Positions 26,422 to 37,954 of a DNA stretch of 64,000 nt are shown here, piece after piece. The position numbers and the translations under genes are program-made. The notes under the pieces were generated by a model. The model was not told where the DNA came from, searched no databases, and saw nothing but the letters and a program-made list of their open reading frames with translations. The stretch is from Paulinella micropora (taxonomy: Eukaryota; Cercozoa; Imbricatea; Euglyphida; Paulinellidae). The stretch spans positions 216,001 to 280,000 of the forward strand of contig WBZZ01003537.1 of NCBI GenBank assembly GCA_019918135.1. The letters are read 5' to 3'. Within the stretch, counting starts at the first letter, position 1; each line of letters opens with the position of its first letter.

Positions 26422-26529
26422 ATTTTTCGCTTTTTTCAAATGTAGTGTTCACCACAAATTCGCATCTTATTACATCTTACCATCATGATCATACTTTGTA
26501 AATCCTCATGTAGTATTGATAGCAAAAGG

Positions 26530-26725
26530 TGTCGGAACTAATAATTAATTAATAGTTATGGACCAGCCGTATCGGAGTAACGGTGTCGTTAGAGCCGTTA
26601 CTTGTGATCCGGCCAGTCAAGTTACCTGGCGCGTCTGTTGGCGCCTTTTCTCATTAAAGTTGTTGTAGTGTGTTGAGAGTGTAGTAGCTATCATAGATTG
26701 CTTTATTAATAACAGTACTCTAACA
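26530..26725 (+). repeat. 5' LTR of outer Copia
   Basis: 196 bp, TG...CA termini. It matches the 3' LTR with scattered substitutions and a 5-base length difference near the end (ACAGTACTC versus GTC). Preceded by target duplication AAAGG. Confidence 0.93.
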
Positions 26726-26743
26726 GGTTATCGAGCCTTGATT
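26726..26743 (+). other. Primer-binding site of outer Copia
   Basis: GGTTATCGAGCCTTGATT follows the LTR CA end directly. It resembles the initiator-tRNA-Met-type site of many Copia elements and the corresponding site of the nested element. Confidence 0.55.
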
Positions 26744-27020
26744 AGCGAACTCTGCGCCAGCAGCTTTAATTAGTTACACTTAGTCTGAAAAGAGAGGCAT
26801 TAGGCCTTCAGCAGAAAAGTGCGAGGATCGACGTGCAGCAGGCAGTCGACATCATTCCGTAGGCAGAAGGCACCCACCTCAAACGTGTCTATCGGCTAGA
26901 CAGCATAGCATAGACGCACCAACTCATTTCATCCCTAACAATAATTTCCCCATTTCTACTTAATTGTAGGAATTTATTGGTAGTTGAGTTTAGCTCCTAC
27001 CTTCCGCACTTGGGTCCAAC

Positions 27021-28316
27021 ATGGCATACACTGTGTTTGGAACGTCGATGAACAGAGGGTTCAAAGTGGATCCCCCGCCATTTAACAGCAGAGAACCAGA
27101 TTGGGATAATTGGGAATATGGGTTCCTTGCTGTTCTGGCGATCTATGATCCATTAGCGATAGGGGAGCTACCTCCCCATAAGCGACACCCTTTGTTTACA
27201 CAAGTGAAGCTGACAGTCTCTTTCAATCTACCTACAGAACCACCTCTTTCACCTTAGCTTCCGGAGATAGCGAGGATGAGAATCAGGACATGGCAGAGAG
27301 AAAGAAATCCGTAGTAAAGAAAGAACCTACCAGCTCTTCCTCCAGCTCTGCTCTATCTGTCAAACTAGAACAAGACGTTAGTACTAGTTCTGCTTTGCTA
27401 GGCTGATGCTTCTTCTTCCCCAGCAACTGCTGAGCATAAAGAGCCTGATGGGAGTTCGGTCCCTATCCTGACTACCGCATCTAGACCAAACCCCCTTCTT
27501 GCCTCTTTCTTGCCTCTTTCGCTACAGAAAAGTATTATCAGCAGGTTCAAGAAAGAGATAGACTGAAACACAACCGATTTATCTTTGCTCTCTTAATTCA
27601 GTCCTGCTCTAAGGACAAGGAAGCTATGTCTGTCATCAGGACAGCGGGGTCAGATGGAGTCGAATGTTTCATGGCTTTAAGGAAGAGATATGGAGGTCTT
27701 GATTGTCAAATGGAAAGAACGACAAGACTTCCTTGACCTTTCTTACCCTAAGAAGGTCTAAGACGTGAGACCCTGGTTGACTCTCTTTCACAGCAATATT
27801 GCTGATCAAGAGTCAGTTATGAAAGTCCCATACCCTGAACTCGTAAAGATAGAAATGGTCATGAAAAAGATCGAACACTTGACCGAGTTCGACAGTTTTT
27901 GCAACAAGGTCACCAGTCTCCTTCCGGAGGAGCGACCGGGTTGGGAATCCTTTGTAAAAGTAATAGAACAGGTTGCTCAGACAGAGGAATCCAAAAACAA
28001 GATGAAGAAACTTTACTCGTCAGGGGGCGGTTTTCGTTCCCTTTCGTCTAAGACTTCATCTGGTACGGGAACTAAAAGCGACCCCATAGCAGTCAATCTT
28101 ATGGGAAACCAAGCTGGTAAGACACCCCAAGGTTGCTACAACTGTCATGGAGATCATCACATCAAGATTTGCATTGTCCCTTGTACTCTCCCTGAGTGCC
28201 CCCGAGAGGGACATGTCCCGGTGAACTGCCCCATAAGGAGGAAGGCAGCAAGGATAGTTAACTTAGCAAAAGGGGTAGGAGAGCTGAGTCTGACTAAGAC
28301 GGATAAGACTAAGTAG
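27021..28316 (+). pseudogene. gag: Outer Copia Gag (frameshifted)
   Basis: The N-terminal piece 27021-27257 carries FNSREPDWDNWEYGFLAVL, the W-x-W capsid-like start of Copia Gag. Broken frames follow to 27.7 kb (for example HNRFIFALLIQSC). The piece 27765-28316 ends with a zinc-knuckle region, CYNCHGDHHIKIC (CX2CX3HX4C) and CPREGHVPVNC. This is the nucleic-acid-binding capsid precursor. At least two frameshifts lie between 27.25 and 27.77 kb, so no intact Gag can be made. It begins ~295 bases after the LTR, leaving a normal leader. Confidence 0.75.
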
Positions 28317-28337
28317 AGCAGTAAAGGGAAGAGAAAG

Positions 28338-29585
28338 ATGAGACGACAAAAGAAAGAAGTAGGGAAGGAGAAAAGGAAGTTGAAATCATCTGATTTCATC
28401 AAGAAGAATACAGCAAAGACCAAGACGATTAGTCTGATTGCAGGAGGTTCTGACTCCTCTTCTTCTGGTAGTTCTGAAGAGGAAGGAGAGGAGTCCGAAG
28501 CTCGTGATTCAGACGAAGAGTCTGGTACTCATGATGGGGATGGAGGAGAAGAGGGAGTAGGGGAAATAGGGTACATCGATTACATGTTAAGCATAAACAT
28601 GATGGGGAGAGAAGAAACGGACGAAGAAGAACCAAACCCCTCACTTGACAACACACCACCCACTTCCTCTTTTGGATCACAATCATCGCCACCCCACACA
28701 TCAGAATTGAAGAACAAGAAGAAAAAGAGCAACACACACGCACAAGACATGCCTGCTCATCTTCCTGTCCCTCGATCTACTCCATTCATTGACCTCCTGA
28801 AAGATAATCGCTTCACTACTCCCCTTGACATGGTGAGCGACCCAACACCTCTTGGGGTAATATACCCTATGGAGGAAGGATGGGGGCTTCGCCGTGTCAA
28901 TGGGGGTTACAGGAAGGTTGTAATGAAATCCCGGAATTCTACTTATCTTCACTTACGTGAACATGATGGACCACTTCTCAATCTGTGGGCACAACCCATC
29001 AGAGGGAGCATGATAATTGTTTCAAACATGAAACAATGTGATGGGTTCAACGTGAACAACGCACGTTGTTCATGGAGGGTAGGGGCCGCCCGGGGTCAGA
29101 AATCAGGGGGTGAGTGTGCTAAGAGGATGGAAAAACAGGGTTGCGATTTCTGTTCCCACCATATCGGCAGTGAGCGAAATAGAGCTGACTTACTGGTAAT
29201 AATTAGAGCACAGCTGAACCTGGGGGGTACTCCATGGCACTTTAGGTTAATGCAAGCCCCTATGGACTGGATTATACGTCAGTGGATTAGGACAGATCAA
29301 AACCCCCCTCCTGTTCAATCTGATCCTCTCACGTCATCTTCCACACACACATCACCACACAGACATGTCTCTTCTCATAGTTCTAGTGCTTCGTCATCTT
29401 CTCTCACAAGACATACTCTCCCTATTTCAACTGTACAACGTTCTGACTCAAACATAGAAACGAGTGAGGACGTTGAGGTTGCAGTAGGGGGAAACAACCA
29501 GAGAAGAGAGAGAGGTGAGGGAGAGACGATGACGGACGAAGACGATGATGAAACCATCTCTTATGCTACTCCTCAGAAGACTTAG
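28338..29585 (+). CDS. Extra ORF with Cys/His module between Gag and protease (outer Copia)
   Basis: 415 residues, intact. The first ~140 residues are disordered: a Lys-rich start, acidic/serine runs (SDSSSSGSSEEEGEESE), then KNKKKKS. Residues ~150-300 look folded (PLGVIYPMEEGWGLRRV, PLLNLWAQPIRGSMIIV) and contain QCDGFNVNNARCSW ... GGECAKRMEKQGCDFCSHH. This Cys/His arrangement of the type C-x(7)-C...C-x(2)-C-x(2)-H looks zinc-binding. The tail is again Ser/acid-rich. The nested Copia has a related RG...G-x-PC...YCGYH module at the same position. The role is unknown; RNA or chromatin binding is possible. It survives intact in an otherwise broken element. Confidence 0.55.
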   Translation: MRRQKKEVGKEKRKLKSSDFIKKNTAKTKTISLIAGGSDSSSSGSSEEEGEESEARDSDEESGTHDGDGGEEGVGEIGYIDYMLSINMMGREETDEEEPNPSLDNTPPTSSFGSQSSPPHTSELKNKKKKSNTHAQDMPAHLPVPRSTPFIDLLKDNRFTTPLDMVSDPTPLGVIYPMEEGWGLRRVNGGYRKVVMKSRNSTYLHLREHDGPLLNLWAQPIRGSMIIVSNMKQCDGFNVNNARCSWRVGAARGQKSGGECAKRMEKQGCDFCSHHIGSERNRADLLVIIRAQLNLGGTPWHFRLMQAPMDWIIRQWIRTDQNPPPVQSDPLTSSSTHTSPHRHVSSHSSSASSSSLTRHTLPISTVQRSDSNIETSEDVEVAVGGNNQRRERGEGETMTDEDDDETISYATPQKT

Positions 29586-29818
29586 TCTTCCTCTTCTTCT
29601 CCTGCATCATCTGTACAACGCTCGAACTCTAAAAAAGAGATGAGTAAGAGCGTTGAGGATGAGGCAGGGGGAGAAGAAGGGGAGGCCAAAGAGCACGTCC
29701 ATCGTTTGTCCGTCGTATCACGCATTCCCCTTCACCGCGCCTTGCACCCAGCAAGCTGAATGAAGGGAGGGAGAGAGAATTAGAGAGAGATAGGATTAGG
29801 AGAGACCCCACGATCGCA

Positions 29819-30750
29819 TTGAGATGGGATGAGGGGAAGATGATGATAGTAGGGGGAAACGGAGAAATACCATCTCTTGGAGAGATACATAGGTTGTTCG
29901 GTGCGTTAGCAGAGGGTGCTAGAGAGATCGAGGTGAGAGATTCTCTTATTACCGGGAGAGACGGGGAAGTTAATGAGTTCTATCTTGAACTCTACATGGA
30001 TATTCAGAGTTTTGTTATTTCCATGGCCCACAAATGGAACAACCCTTTTGCAAGGGGTCTCGTTGCAGCATTTCCTCATCTAAAAACTCAATTGCTGGAA
30101 TACCGGGAATACCTCCAAAGGATAGGGGTAGAGGGAGAACGTACGAGATATTCCACCGTCGACCTAGCACATCTTCCAACACTACCTCAAACACCTCACC
30201 TCCATCTGAGAAAGATTGTGTCATAATGATGCATGAGAACGAGGGAGATGAGAGAGAGACACATGAAAAGAGTATGGCGAGGATGGTTTGGGTAGATGAT
30301 AGTGCGGCTAGTGAGTCCCAATCACCCCATAAGGATGTGTTCGTGAGAATGAAGCACAACCCTCAGAAGTTCAAAATCGCGAAAGGGAGCATTAAGACGG
30401 AGTTTCAGGGGAAAGTCTTGATGCAACTCTCTGGAGCAAATGGAGAACCGATTCAGGTGTATGATTCGCACACAGCATACAACCCCCACTTGAGTTACGG
30501 TTTAGTAGCCACTTCGGCTTGGTTGAAACGAGGACTGGCAGTAATCCATCAGAAGTCCCCAATCCATATCGAGGAAGAACAGATTGTAGCCAGGGGCCGA
30601 TCTTTGCCTAACAACCTGTTCGTCTTTGATTCCCCGGGAATGCCCCCTCTAGACCCAAATTTAAAGCAACAATACGAACCAGCCCCCCTCGAAAAGCAGA
30701 ATGTGAAGGTAGAGAAAGAGGGGGCATCGTCATCCACCGTCACATTCTGA
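29819..30750 (+). pseudogene. pol: Outer Copia protease region (degenerate)
   Basis: The frame 29819-30226 (helical: IHRLFGALAEGAREIEV, NEFYLELYMDIQSF) corresponds in position and pattern to the pre-protease segment of the nested element. The frame 30034-30750, from about 30.28 kb, holds the second half of a Copia protease: VFVRMKHNPQKFKIAKGS, QVYDSHTAYNPHLSYGLVAT, then LPNNLFVFDSPG. These align by eye with the protease domain at 36.1-36.7 kb. The DSGAT-type active-site loop is not recognisable; a VWVDDSAAS segment near 30.29 kb may be its remnant. Two frames overlap, indicating decay. The product would process Gag-Pol. Confidence 0.5.
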
Positions 30751-31111
30751 CTCCCTCCTCGCCGTCCTACACAACCAACGACTCTTCCCGTGTACAATGA
30801 TGTATATTGCAATGATGTCCCATGTTTATGCGAATGGGGGTGTCACGACAATAAATCATATGTCCCGTTGTCTTGCGAAACAAATACGGAGAAGGGTGAG
30901 TGTTGTTCACAGAGTCTGGCTTGTTGTTTGGTCATGCCAAATGATGTATGTTCGCACACCTCACGAACTCATGAACATGATGTTGGTTGTCAAATGTCAA
31001 AAGCATGTTGTCCGACCCACACATAGTGAGCATATACACGCTTCTGTCTTTCACCGCATGTGTAAACAGAGGGTAAAGGCTATGGAAAGAATGGCTCACT
31101 ATGGGTGTGAA
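30751..31111 (+). pseudogene. pol: Outer Copia, remnant before pre-integrase domain
   Basis: About 360 bases between the protease region and the nested insertion. One frame (30797-31186) stays open into the inserted LTR but has no clear domain; a His-rich GAG-pre-integrase start (HELMNMMLVVKCQKH area) is possible. The rest of that domain is found beyond the insertion, in the inverted segment at 39971-40083. Confidence 0.4.
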
Positions 31112-31116
31112 GATAG

Positions 31117-31635
31117 TCGACAGAGTTGTAAATCTTCCGAGCCGGAAGACCCACTAGCTGACGGGCAACGGTACTTGCCGGAATAAAAGGTTATAAAGCG
31201 CAGAGTGTGGGCAATGCCGTGAGGCAATTGACCACTCTCTATATTCAATAACTAGTCAATACTAGCGTCCCAGTATTACTAATCCGTTATTATTGTCCAA
31301 GTGTTTACAGTTCACTTATGCAGTGTGGTTACCTTTTAATTCTGAGGTACAGACTGTGCTGCTTGAGCACCCTAGCTACGAAACCTATCCGTTCCATCTA
31401 AGCTATCCGTTCTACAATTGGCTGGCCTATATAGGTCCCGACGGGGACCTTGCCTATTCTAGATGATTCAAGAATGTCTGGACAAGATGTATTGTACAAC
31501 TCAAGTATACTTGTAAGCAAAAATGGTATTACATAGGTAATTAGCAAGGAGGGCCGGTCGAGAATGAGTTTACGTCAATTTGCCACTGAAGACAAATTTG
31601 GTAACGGATATTCCTGGTAACGGTATATCTCCGAC
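31117..31635 (-). repeat. 3' LTR of inner Copia
   Basis: 519 bp, nearly identical to the right copy. One extra base appears near the terminus here (TCGACAG versus TGACAG). Preceded by GATAG. The polypurine-type site lies at 31636-31646 (- strand GAGGGGGAGC). Confidence 0.92.
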
Positions 31636-32944
31636 GCTCCCCCTCAAAGAACGTAAACTAATCCGCCTTGACTGCTTAGTAATAATATGGTTTATTATTA
31701 AGTCCGCACCAAGGACCTTATGATCATAAATGAATTAACATGTCTATGCCCTATCACTCACGTTGGCGGTGAAAAGCCAGACCCAAAGAAGGTTATTACT
31801 TACCCTCACTCTCTCTGAGAAATAGAGTCAGAAGTGGCTACCCCACTTACCGCGGCATGCATATATCAATGAGATTACATGCAAGGCTGGCGTCCCACGG
31901 TAAAGCAAGGCCTCTCTGACGAGAAGACGAATAACAACTACTCTCACCTAACCTCTCAAATTGAAAAAGGTAAAAGTTGAGCCCATCCCGGCTGAAACTT
32001 GAAGTATGATCATGCATCAGAGAATTACATAACATATAATAAAAAAATAATAAGTCAACAAGTCGACTTAGTAAATGTTGATCCGGTAATACGATTTACG
32101 GTGAAATTTATTGATTTACTTATCCCTAATGCTTATATGATAATCATAATGTCCATATATATGAAGTATAGATATAGACATCACATAGTAACATATAAAA
32201 TGTGGCATTGAATCATATAATAAAAGTTATGAAGGCAAATGCATATAAAATATTCAATATGAAATATAATCATGCCAAATTAACGCAGTAGTTATAGAAC
32301 ATCGATATATAAAAGAAAATACTATTTATATGATATAATATTAATGCGTGACTTAGCAAAAATAAAAACGGCAGCATTTCCCCGGCAAGGGGTACCTATC
32401 GGAAAAATATATATGAAAATAATATAATTCGAAGGGTAATTGCCGGCCGAACGCGCGGTTTTCTTTGCGCTCACTGTCGCGAACCGGTCTCGAACGAATC
32501 CCGCATTTGCATTTGCTTCTGGGCCTTGATCCCCCGGACTTTGTCTTGTGTTCTTGGCCCGTCCCATGCTCTACTACCTAAAGCTCCTATCAACGGAAAA
32601 AGGGGTAGCGCACGGCAAAGACAAACCAAAAGCACAGTTAAACATGGTGACAAGTCCTAGCAAGCTACAAGAATGCTTTGGGATACAAAATCCTTAAGAG
32701 CCGGAGGCTACTTAACGACTTTGTGTCCAGAAGCACTAAGTCGGTCGTTGACGCAGCCCACTTCCGAGTCGGCTGATCCAGGCGCCAAAACACAACCTAG
32801 AAAGCTGGGTATATAACAAATAGCGAGGTTGACCCTCGTATTACGTAAAGCGATACCGACATTGAGTGTTGGGACTCATTTCCGGTCACTACTCAAATGA
32901 CTTGGTCATTATCGGCTTAAACCCCTACTAAGGCTATGTCTATC
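31636..32944 (-). other. 3' non-coding region of inner Copia
   Basis: About 1.3 kb, AT-rich in places, between the RNase H stop and the 3' LTR. I find no credible gene, strong repeat or RNA gene in it. Long 3' spacers occur in some Copia lineages. Confidence 0.6.
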
Positions 32945-33877
32945 CTACTCGTCCGAGAGCGCCATCTTTCTAAGCGCGTCCAAATCCAATTTGGGGCAGA
33001 ACACGTCCAACAACATGTCTGCTTGATCCTTGGGCAAATACTTAGTCAAAACATCCCCTAACTGACCTTTAGTACCTATCTTCCTAAATAAAGCTATGCC
33101 TTCCTGTTCTAGCTCATGTAGGTAGTGTTCTTCCAAAGGCAAGTGTTTCGTGCGTGGTCCGGCTAACCCGCGTTGTGCGGCTAGTATGGCTTGTGCGTTA
33201 TCCTCGTAAACCTCGAATGGTTTGGGCTCCGGAATGCCTAATTCACTTCGCATGTTGCGAATTGCCATAGCTTCCCTCAGTGCCTCGTTCGCAGCAAAAA
33301 TTTCAGCGTCGTTCGATGAAAGGGCAACTTTCGACTGCCGTTTGGACAGCCAAGCCACGGGATCCCCTCCTACTAGGACTACATACCCGGTACGAGATTT
33401 ACCCGTCTTTAAACAAACCCTGTGAGCCGCATCGGGCCAAACTGTCATGGGTCCTATAGGTCCTGCCTTCCCTCCCGCACTAAGTTCTGTTTTACTGAAC
33501 TTAAGTACTCTATCATTCTTCAGATATCGGATTATCTTCCCTAGCTTGGAATAAGTCTTTCCCACATCTACTGTCTGCAAAACGCTTGCAGAATTGAGGG
33601 CTTCCTCAATATCCGGCCTAGTCATCTTGGCCAAAAAGAGTAAACTCCCAACTGTCTGTGGAATGGAGAACTGTCTAAGTCTAGCTTGCGCGTCCATTGG
33701 CATAGGGTCAGTTTTTGAACCTGGAGTTGCGCTGGGCTTGCAGTGTTCATACCCGTAAAATTTCACAGCTTTCCGAGCGTAACTTTGCTGACTTAGGATA
33801 ATTTCCGACTTCGTCTGAATAATTTCCATCCCCTTGAATTCATTTGCAAACCCGAGTCTTTTGATGGGAAAGTTCAT
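32945..33877 (-). pseudogene. pol: Inner Copia RT connection and RNase H domain
   Basis: 310 residues. The frame starts with the RT end (FKGMEIIQTKSEIILSQQSYA, then VGSLLFLAKMTRPDI, the Copia connection signature). It continues through RNase H: VWPDAAHR with the first Asp, SSNDAEIFAANEALREA with Glu, VYEDNAQAI with Asp, and TKHLPLEEHYLHE as the Copia terminal motif. All acidic residues are visible. It overlaps the RT frame by 4 bases in another frame, so one frameshift separates the two halves of what should be a single polyprotein. The domain is otherwise full length and well preserved. Confidence 0.85.
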
Positions 33878-34636
33878 CTCAAGTTTCTCGCAAATCTGTC
33901 ATAGGCTTGCCTATTAGGAGCCATGAAAATGAGGTCGTCTACATGGAAGACGCCTACTATTCCATCCCCTATCTTCACTCCTTTCTCCATAAACATACAT
34001 GGGTCAGATTGGAGTGTTACAAAGTCTAACTCTTTTAGAAGCCCGGAAAATATATCATACCACCGCTTCCCCGCCTGGGGAGCGCCGTATAATGCTTTGA
34101 CGACCTTCCATATCTTTCCTACTCTCCCTAACATGGATGCACCGTGTGGTGGGCGAGCATATATGGCGTCAATCATGTCGGGATTAAGATATGCGTTTTT
34201 AAAGTCTACCCCGAAAAGTCTCCTACCATAGCCAACTGTCAACTTGCAAAGCAGCAAAACTGATCTGTGGTTGGCGCATGGCACGTATAAATGTTCAGAA
34301 TTATAACTTATACCCGGTTGCAACTGGTCTCCCCTTAAGGATAAACGTGACTTGACGAACCGAAGTTCATCTTGGTCAGTTTTTACCTTATGCACCCAAG
34401 TCAATCCCACTATCTTAACTCCGGCTTTCCTAGCCTCGCTTTCGTCTACCCATTGGTAGGTCTTGAACCCCTGCCTGTAGATCTTTGAGTGTCATAGCCT
34501 CTATGGCTAAGTCTGGCGGCAAATGTATGTAAAACATCCACTCACTCTCTTCTTCATGTGAAATGCAATCATCCATGTCAATCATCGCTGTAACATGATG
34601 TGTAGATGTGCGGTGTAGATCTACTTGCTTTCTCAC
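33874..34636 (-). pseudogene. pol: Inner Copia reverse transcriptase core
   Basis: The frame 34410-33874 holds GLTWVHKVKTD, KSRLSLRGDQL, LFGVDFKNAYLNPDM (motif A Asp), KALYGAPQAGKRWYD (the classic Copia LYGLKQ-type motif) and VFHVDDLIFMAP (catalytic VDD box). The short frame 34636-34430 is the lead-in (SEWMFYIHLPPDLAIEAM). A stop or frameshift lies between them and another at 33.87 kb before RNase H. Motifs are intact, so loss of function is recent and due to frame breaks. Confidence 0.85.
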
Positions 34637-35044
34637 TCTCTTCCCGCTGACTATGTTCGCTTCTGTTATCCTGTCGCTCTGTTCCCATGTTATTCCCTTG
34701 GTTGGGGCCTTACCCTCTAATACTGTGTTGGGGGGTCATGTTGCGCGTGTGGGCTGTTCATATCTATTGGCAAGGGCCCTATACTCATGCGCTCATCTAT
34801 TTGCTCCCCCTGGACTGCATCAACCTCATGAGGTTCATGATCAGTCTCTAGCTTGGCCTCTACCTTATCCTCCCTCCCTGTCTACGTGCGGTGTAGTGGG
34901 GACTGTGAGGGAATGGTGCAACTGGACTATCAGTGGAACTGGGTTCTATGTCGACTGCCTGGCTAGTTCCTACGGCTATCCCGGCGTCTAAGAGCCCGTG
35001 TGTGTTGCTGTGGTCTAATTCATCGCTAAATTCTGGCTGTGGGT

Positions 35045-36071
35045 CTATCTCCCCTCAGTTGCATCTTCCCAAGCTACCTGAGGCTCTATCGACTCACCTA
35101 CCCTACTAAGATCAAAACGGACATTTCTAACGCCTGACAAGACTTTCTGTCCATCCCAAACTCTGTATAAATTGCGATGCATATCGTATCCTACTAACTT
35201 TACTAACTTACCGGGCATGGTTCCTTTACCATTTACCTTTCCTACGTGCATCACTCCCATGCAACCAATTGGACGTAATTGATGCAAGGGTGGTGCTCGT
35301 TTGAAGAGTAATTGGTAAGGCGACGTGTCCTTATGTTGTCCTTTAGTAATAGGTAATATATTATATAGCACTGTGGCTGTATGTTCCATTTCTGTCCAGA
35401 AGTTGGGAGGAAATCGAGCATGCTGCCTAAGTGCGCGAGCAGGTCCCCCCGTCACCCCGTTTATTCTTTCAGCTCTCGCATTACCATCTTTATCAGCAGT
35501 GGCTGCATCTTTCCATATTATGTCACTATACTTCTCACTGATCTCTCTTGGTGCTGAATTCCTGGTCGCAAACTACAACTTTAACTTTACTCTCTGTCTG
35601 TCTCTCAATAAACGCTATCGCTTTATGTATGCAAGATATAAATTCATTTTTATGTCTTAAGTAGAAATCAAGAGCATAACCCGAGAAATCGTCCATAACC
35701 GTGAATTTATACCTTCTACCTTCCCGTGACATGACTCTCCACGGGCCTTGCGTGTCGCAATGCAGCATCTCTCCCACTCTCTCTGCTCTCGGCAAATGAT
35801 TGGAAGCAAATCGAGGCAACACGCTGGCTTTGGCAATCATGCATGGCTCACACATTCTACATTCTTCTTTTGCACTCTCTACACTACCATCTCTACCTAC
35901 TAGCTTAATGCCTACGGCGTCAGCTAAAGCTGTAGTCCGCTCCCAGCTTACATGACCCTCCATAGCATGCACTATACTAACAGGCAGCACTCTCACTCTC
36001 TTGACAGTAGAAGGGTACTTAACAAACAGAACAGCATTCTTTATTATTAGTTTAGATGAATTAATACTCAC
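35045..36071 (-). pseudogene. pol: Inner Copia pre-integrase zinc domain and integrase
   Basis: The frame 36071-35535 begins with the GAG-pre-integrase domain (HAMEGHVSWERTTALADA ... CRMCEPCMIAKASVLP), then the integrase core with HCDTQGPW (first Asp) and FIERQTESKVKVVVCDQEF (second Asp). The frame breaks. The frame 35455-35045 continues with NFWTEMEHTATVLYNILP, SPYQLLFKRAPP and LRPIGCMGVMHVGKV, the usual post-core Copia integrase region. The stretch with the catalytic Glu lies around the break (about 35.46-35.53 kb) and is disrupted. The enzyme would insert the cDNA, giving 5-bp duplications as seen here. Confidence 0.85.
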
Positions 36072-36124
36072 TTTACTCTCTTTTGCTGTTACTATTGTCC
36101 CTTTATTGTCTGAGGGTGTGGGTT

Positions 36125-37225
36125 TTATGCTTGGGTTCTCCCACCCTGTTGCCCCGCCTCCCTCTCTCTCTCAGGCGCACCCTTAGGTGTGAAACGACAC
36201 TTAGGATCTAACTTACTATCCTCATGGCTATCCAATCTGTATAGCAAGGCTTTAGTTAGCCTCCCCCTGACAAGTATGTCCTTTTCCTTCACAGGCAGTG
36301 CCCCCTTCAAGATGAACATCTGTCCATTTTGATGGAGTACTGCTCTGTGATGGAAATGGTCCATCGGGCCAGTGGGTGCAACGTTGATTGGCATGAGTGG
36401 ATCATAGTAGGCACTCTTGCAAATTTTATGCATTCGCCCCTCTCCATCTACTCTTGCTACACACATCAACCCTGCCTCTCCTATCACTCTCGTTCCATTC
36501 CCTGTACTGAATGTTACCTTACTGATCTTCTTCAGTTCTTTCATCATCGTGTCGTCGTGACAGACATACTGTGTCGCACCACTATCTTGATACACATGCT
36601 TGCTCTTTACTAGCTTACTATGTGCCATGACTGTGGTGGAGTCCTGTTTCTTCTTTGATTTGTTTTTCTTGTCTTTCTTCTTCTTCTTCTTCAACTTCTT
36701 CTTCTTTCTTTTCTTTTTCGTCTGTTCTTCTTCTTCAGACTCAGAGGACTCAGACGGCTCTGATGACATGAGCTCAGGGACGTCATCAGAGTCGTCTGGG
36801 TCATAGTCTCTATCAGGCATCCCAGTCTGAATCTGTCCTTTCATTTCTTCCTGCAGGTTAGTTATTACTTCTCTTACCTGTCTGTCTAACTGACTGATTC
36901 TCTCTCTAGACGCACCTGTGATCAGTTCCTGAGGAACTGTCACCTCAACAAACCTACCTGTGGGATCTAGTCTTACCTCTATCCCATCATCGTTCGGTGT
37001 GTTGGGTGTGTCAGGTGTAGTTGGAGTGAAATGCTTGTTGTCGTGTTGGGTGGAGTATGGGCTAGTGGTATGTCTTGTGTTGTGAGTCACAGTCACTAGC
37101 TCAATCGCTCTCATCACATCAGTCAAGTATTCGTCTATCGTTCCTCCTACCTCGATCACTCTCCTCTCATCCCATACTCCCCCTGACCTTTTCAACTCAC
37201 TAGCTATCTCTCCAACTGTCTGCAT
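36125..37225 (-). pseudogene. pol: Inner Copia protease region
   Basis: 366 residues. N-terminal part: helical VGEIASELKRSGG and RRVIEVGGTIDEYLTDVMRA, then a Thr/Asn-rich linker and a second helix. A very Lys-rich low-complexity run follows (KKRKKKKLKKKKKKDKKNK). Then the Copia protease: HVYQDSGATQYVCHDD with the DSG active-site triplet, FSTGNGTRVIGEAGL, and a C-terminal segment ending LVRGRLTKALLYRL. Intact as a frame and continuous with the next domain after a short gap. It processes Gag-Pol. The basic tract may help RNA binding or nuclear entry (inference). Confidence 0.75.
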
Positions 37226-37371
37226 GTCAATGCTCGAGACTAATCTGTAAAGTGAAACGACAGAAGGTGGTATGATGGTAGAAGTGGAGGAGGGGGTGCT
37301 TACCGGTTCCTCTTCCTCAGGGACGCTGAGGGCAGACCTGCTGCGCGGAGACGCAGCGTCAAAACTTGAAG

Positions 37372-37794
37372 CTAGGTCGGTCTGGAAGTTCCCGGGGCGC
37401 CGCGACCGGTCTGTGGGAGGTCACCTACAAACCTCCAAGTCAGTGTGTTTAGTGTAGCTGAGGAGGTAGGATCAGCAACCCAAGGAGGGGGTTGATAATT
37501 CCAGTCCTCTCCCTCAGCTACACAGCGTAAATTACCGAACATATCGAGAAATTCTTTCGCTATTTCCCGTAACTTTTTTTCGTTTGGATAATTGACAACT
37601 GCTGGTGGTCTGTCTGTTGCGCTCTGTTCTAAGTCTATGAACGGAAAAAAGGCACTCTGTCTCGCATGATAGCCACAATAGTCATCATAGATTAGCCTAT
37701 CTGCCATTCTTTGAGGTGACCCGAACAGATGGGCCCCTAAACGAACTTTGCAAGGTTTACCCCGTGAAGTTTTCCCGCGCATTGCTTGTTGCAC
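37372..37794 (-). pseudogene. Cys/His module between Gag and protease (inner Copia)
   Basis: 140 residues containing RGKTSRGKPCKVR, then DDYCGYHARQ, a small Cys/His pattern related in shape and position to the module in the outer Copia (ARCSW ... CDFCSHH). It is followed by helical LREIAKEFLDMFGNL and a polar tail. It lies between the Gag zinc knuckles and the protease. Sharing of this module by two clearly different Copia families suggests a conserved accessory domain. Function unknown; zinc-dependent nucleic-acid binding is plausible. Confidence 0.4.
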
Positions 37795-37954
37795 GAAATT
37801 TTCTCGGGCTGTTTATCCTTGTTTATTGTTTTGGGTGCTGTGGTTGTTTGTGGAACTGGTTGAGTGATTTTCTTCTCTCTTTCTCTCTTTGTTGGTTGGT
37901 GTGGTGGACGTGGATTGTTGGTCAGTGCAGGTGCAGCTGCAACTATCTCCCTAC

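Noticed and set aside
26056-26439. 127-codon poly-Leu/Ile frame
   Set aside because: Translation of (AAT)n repeats.
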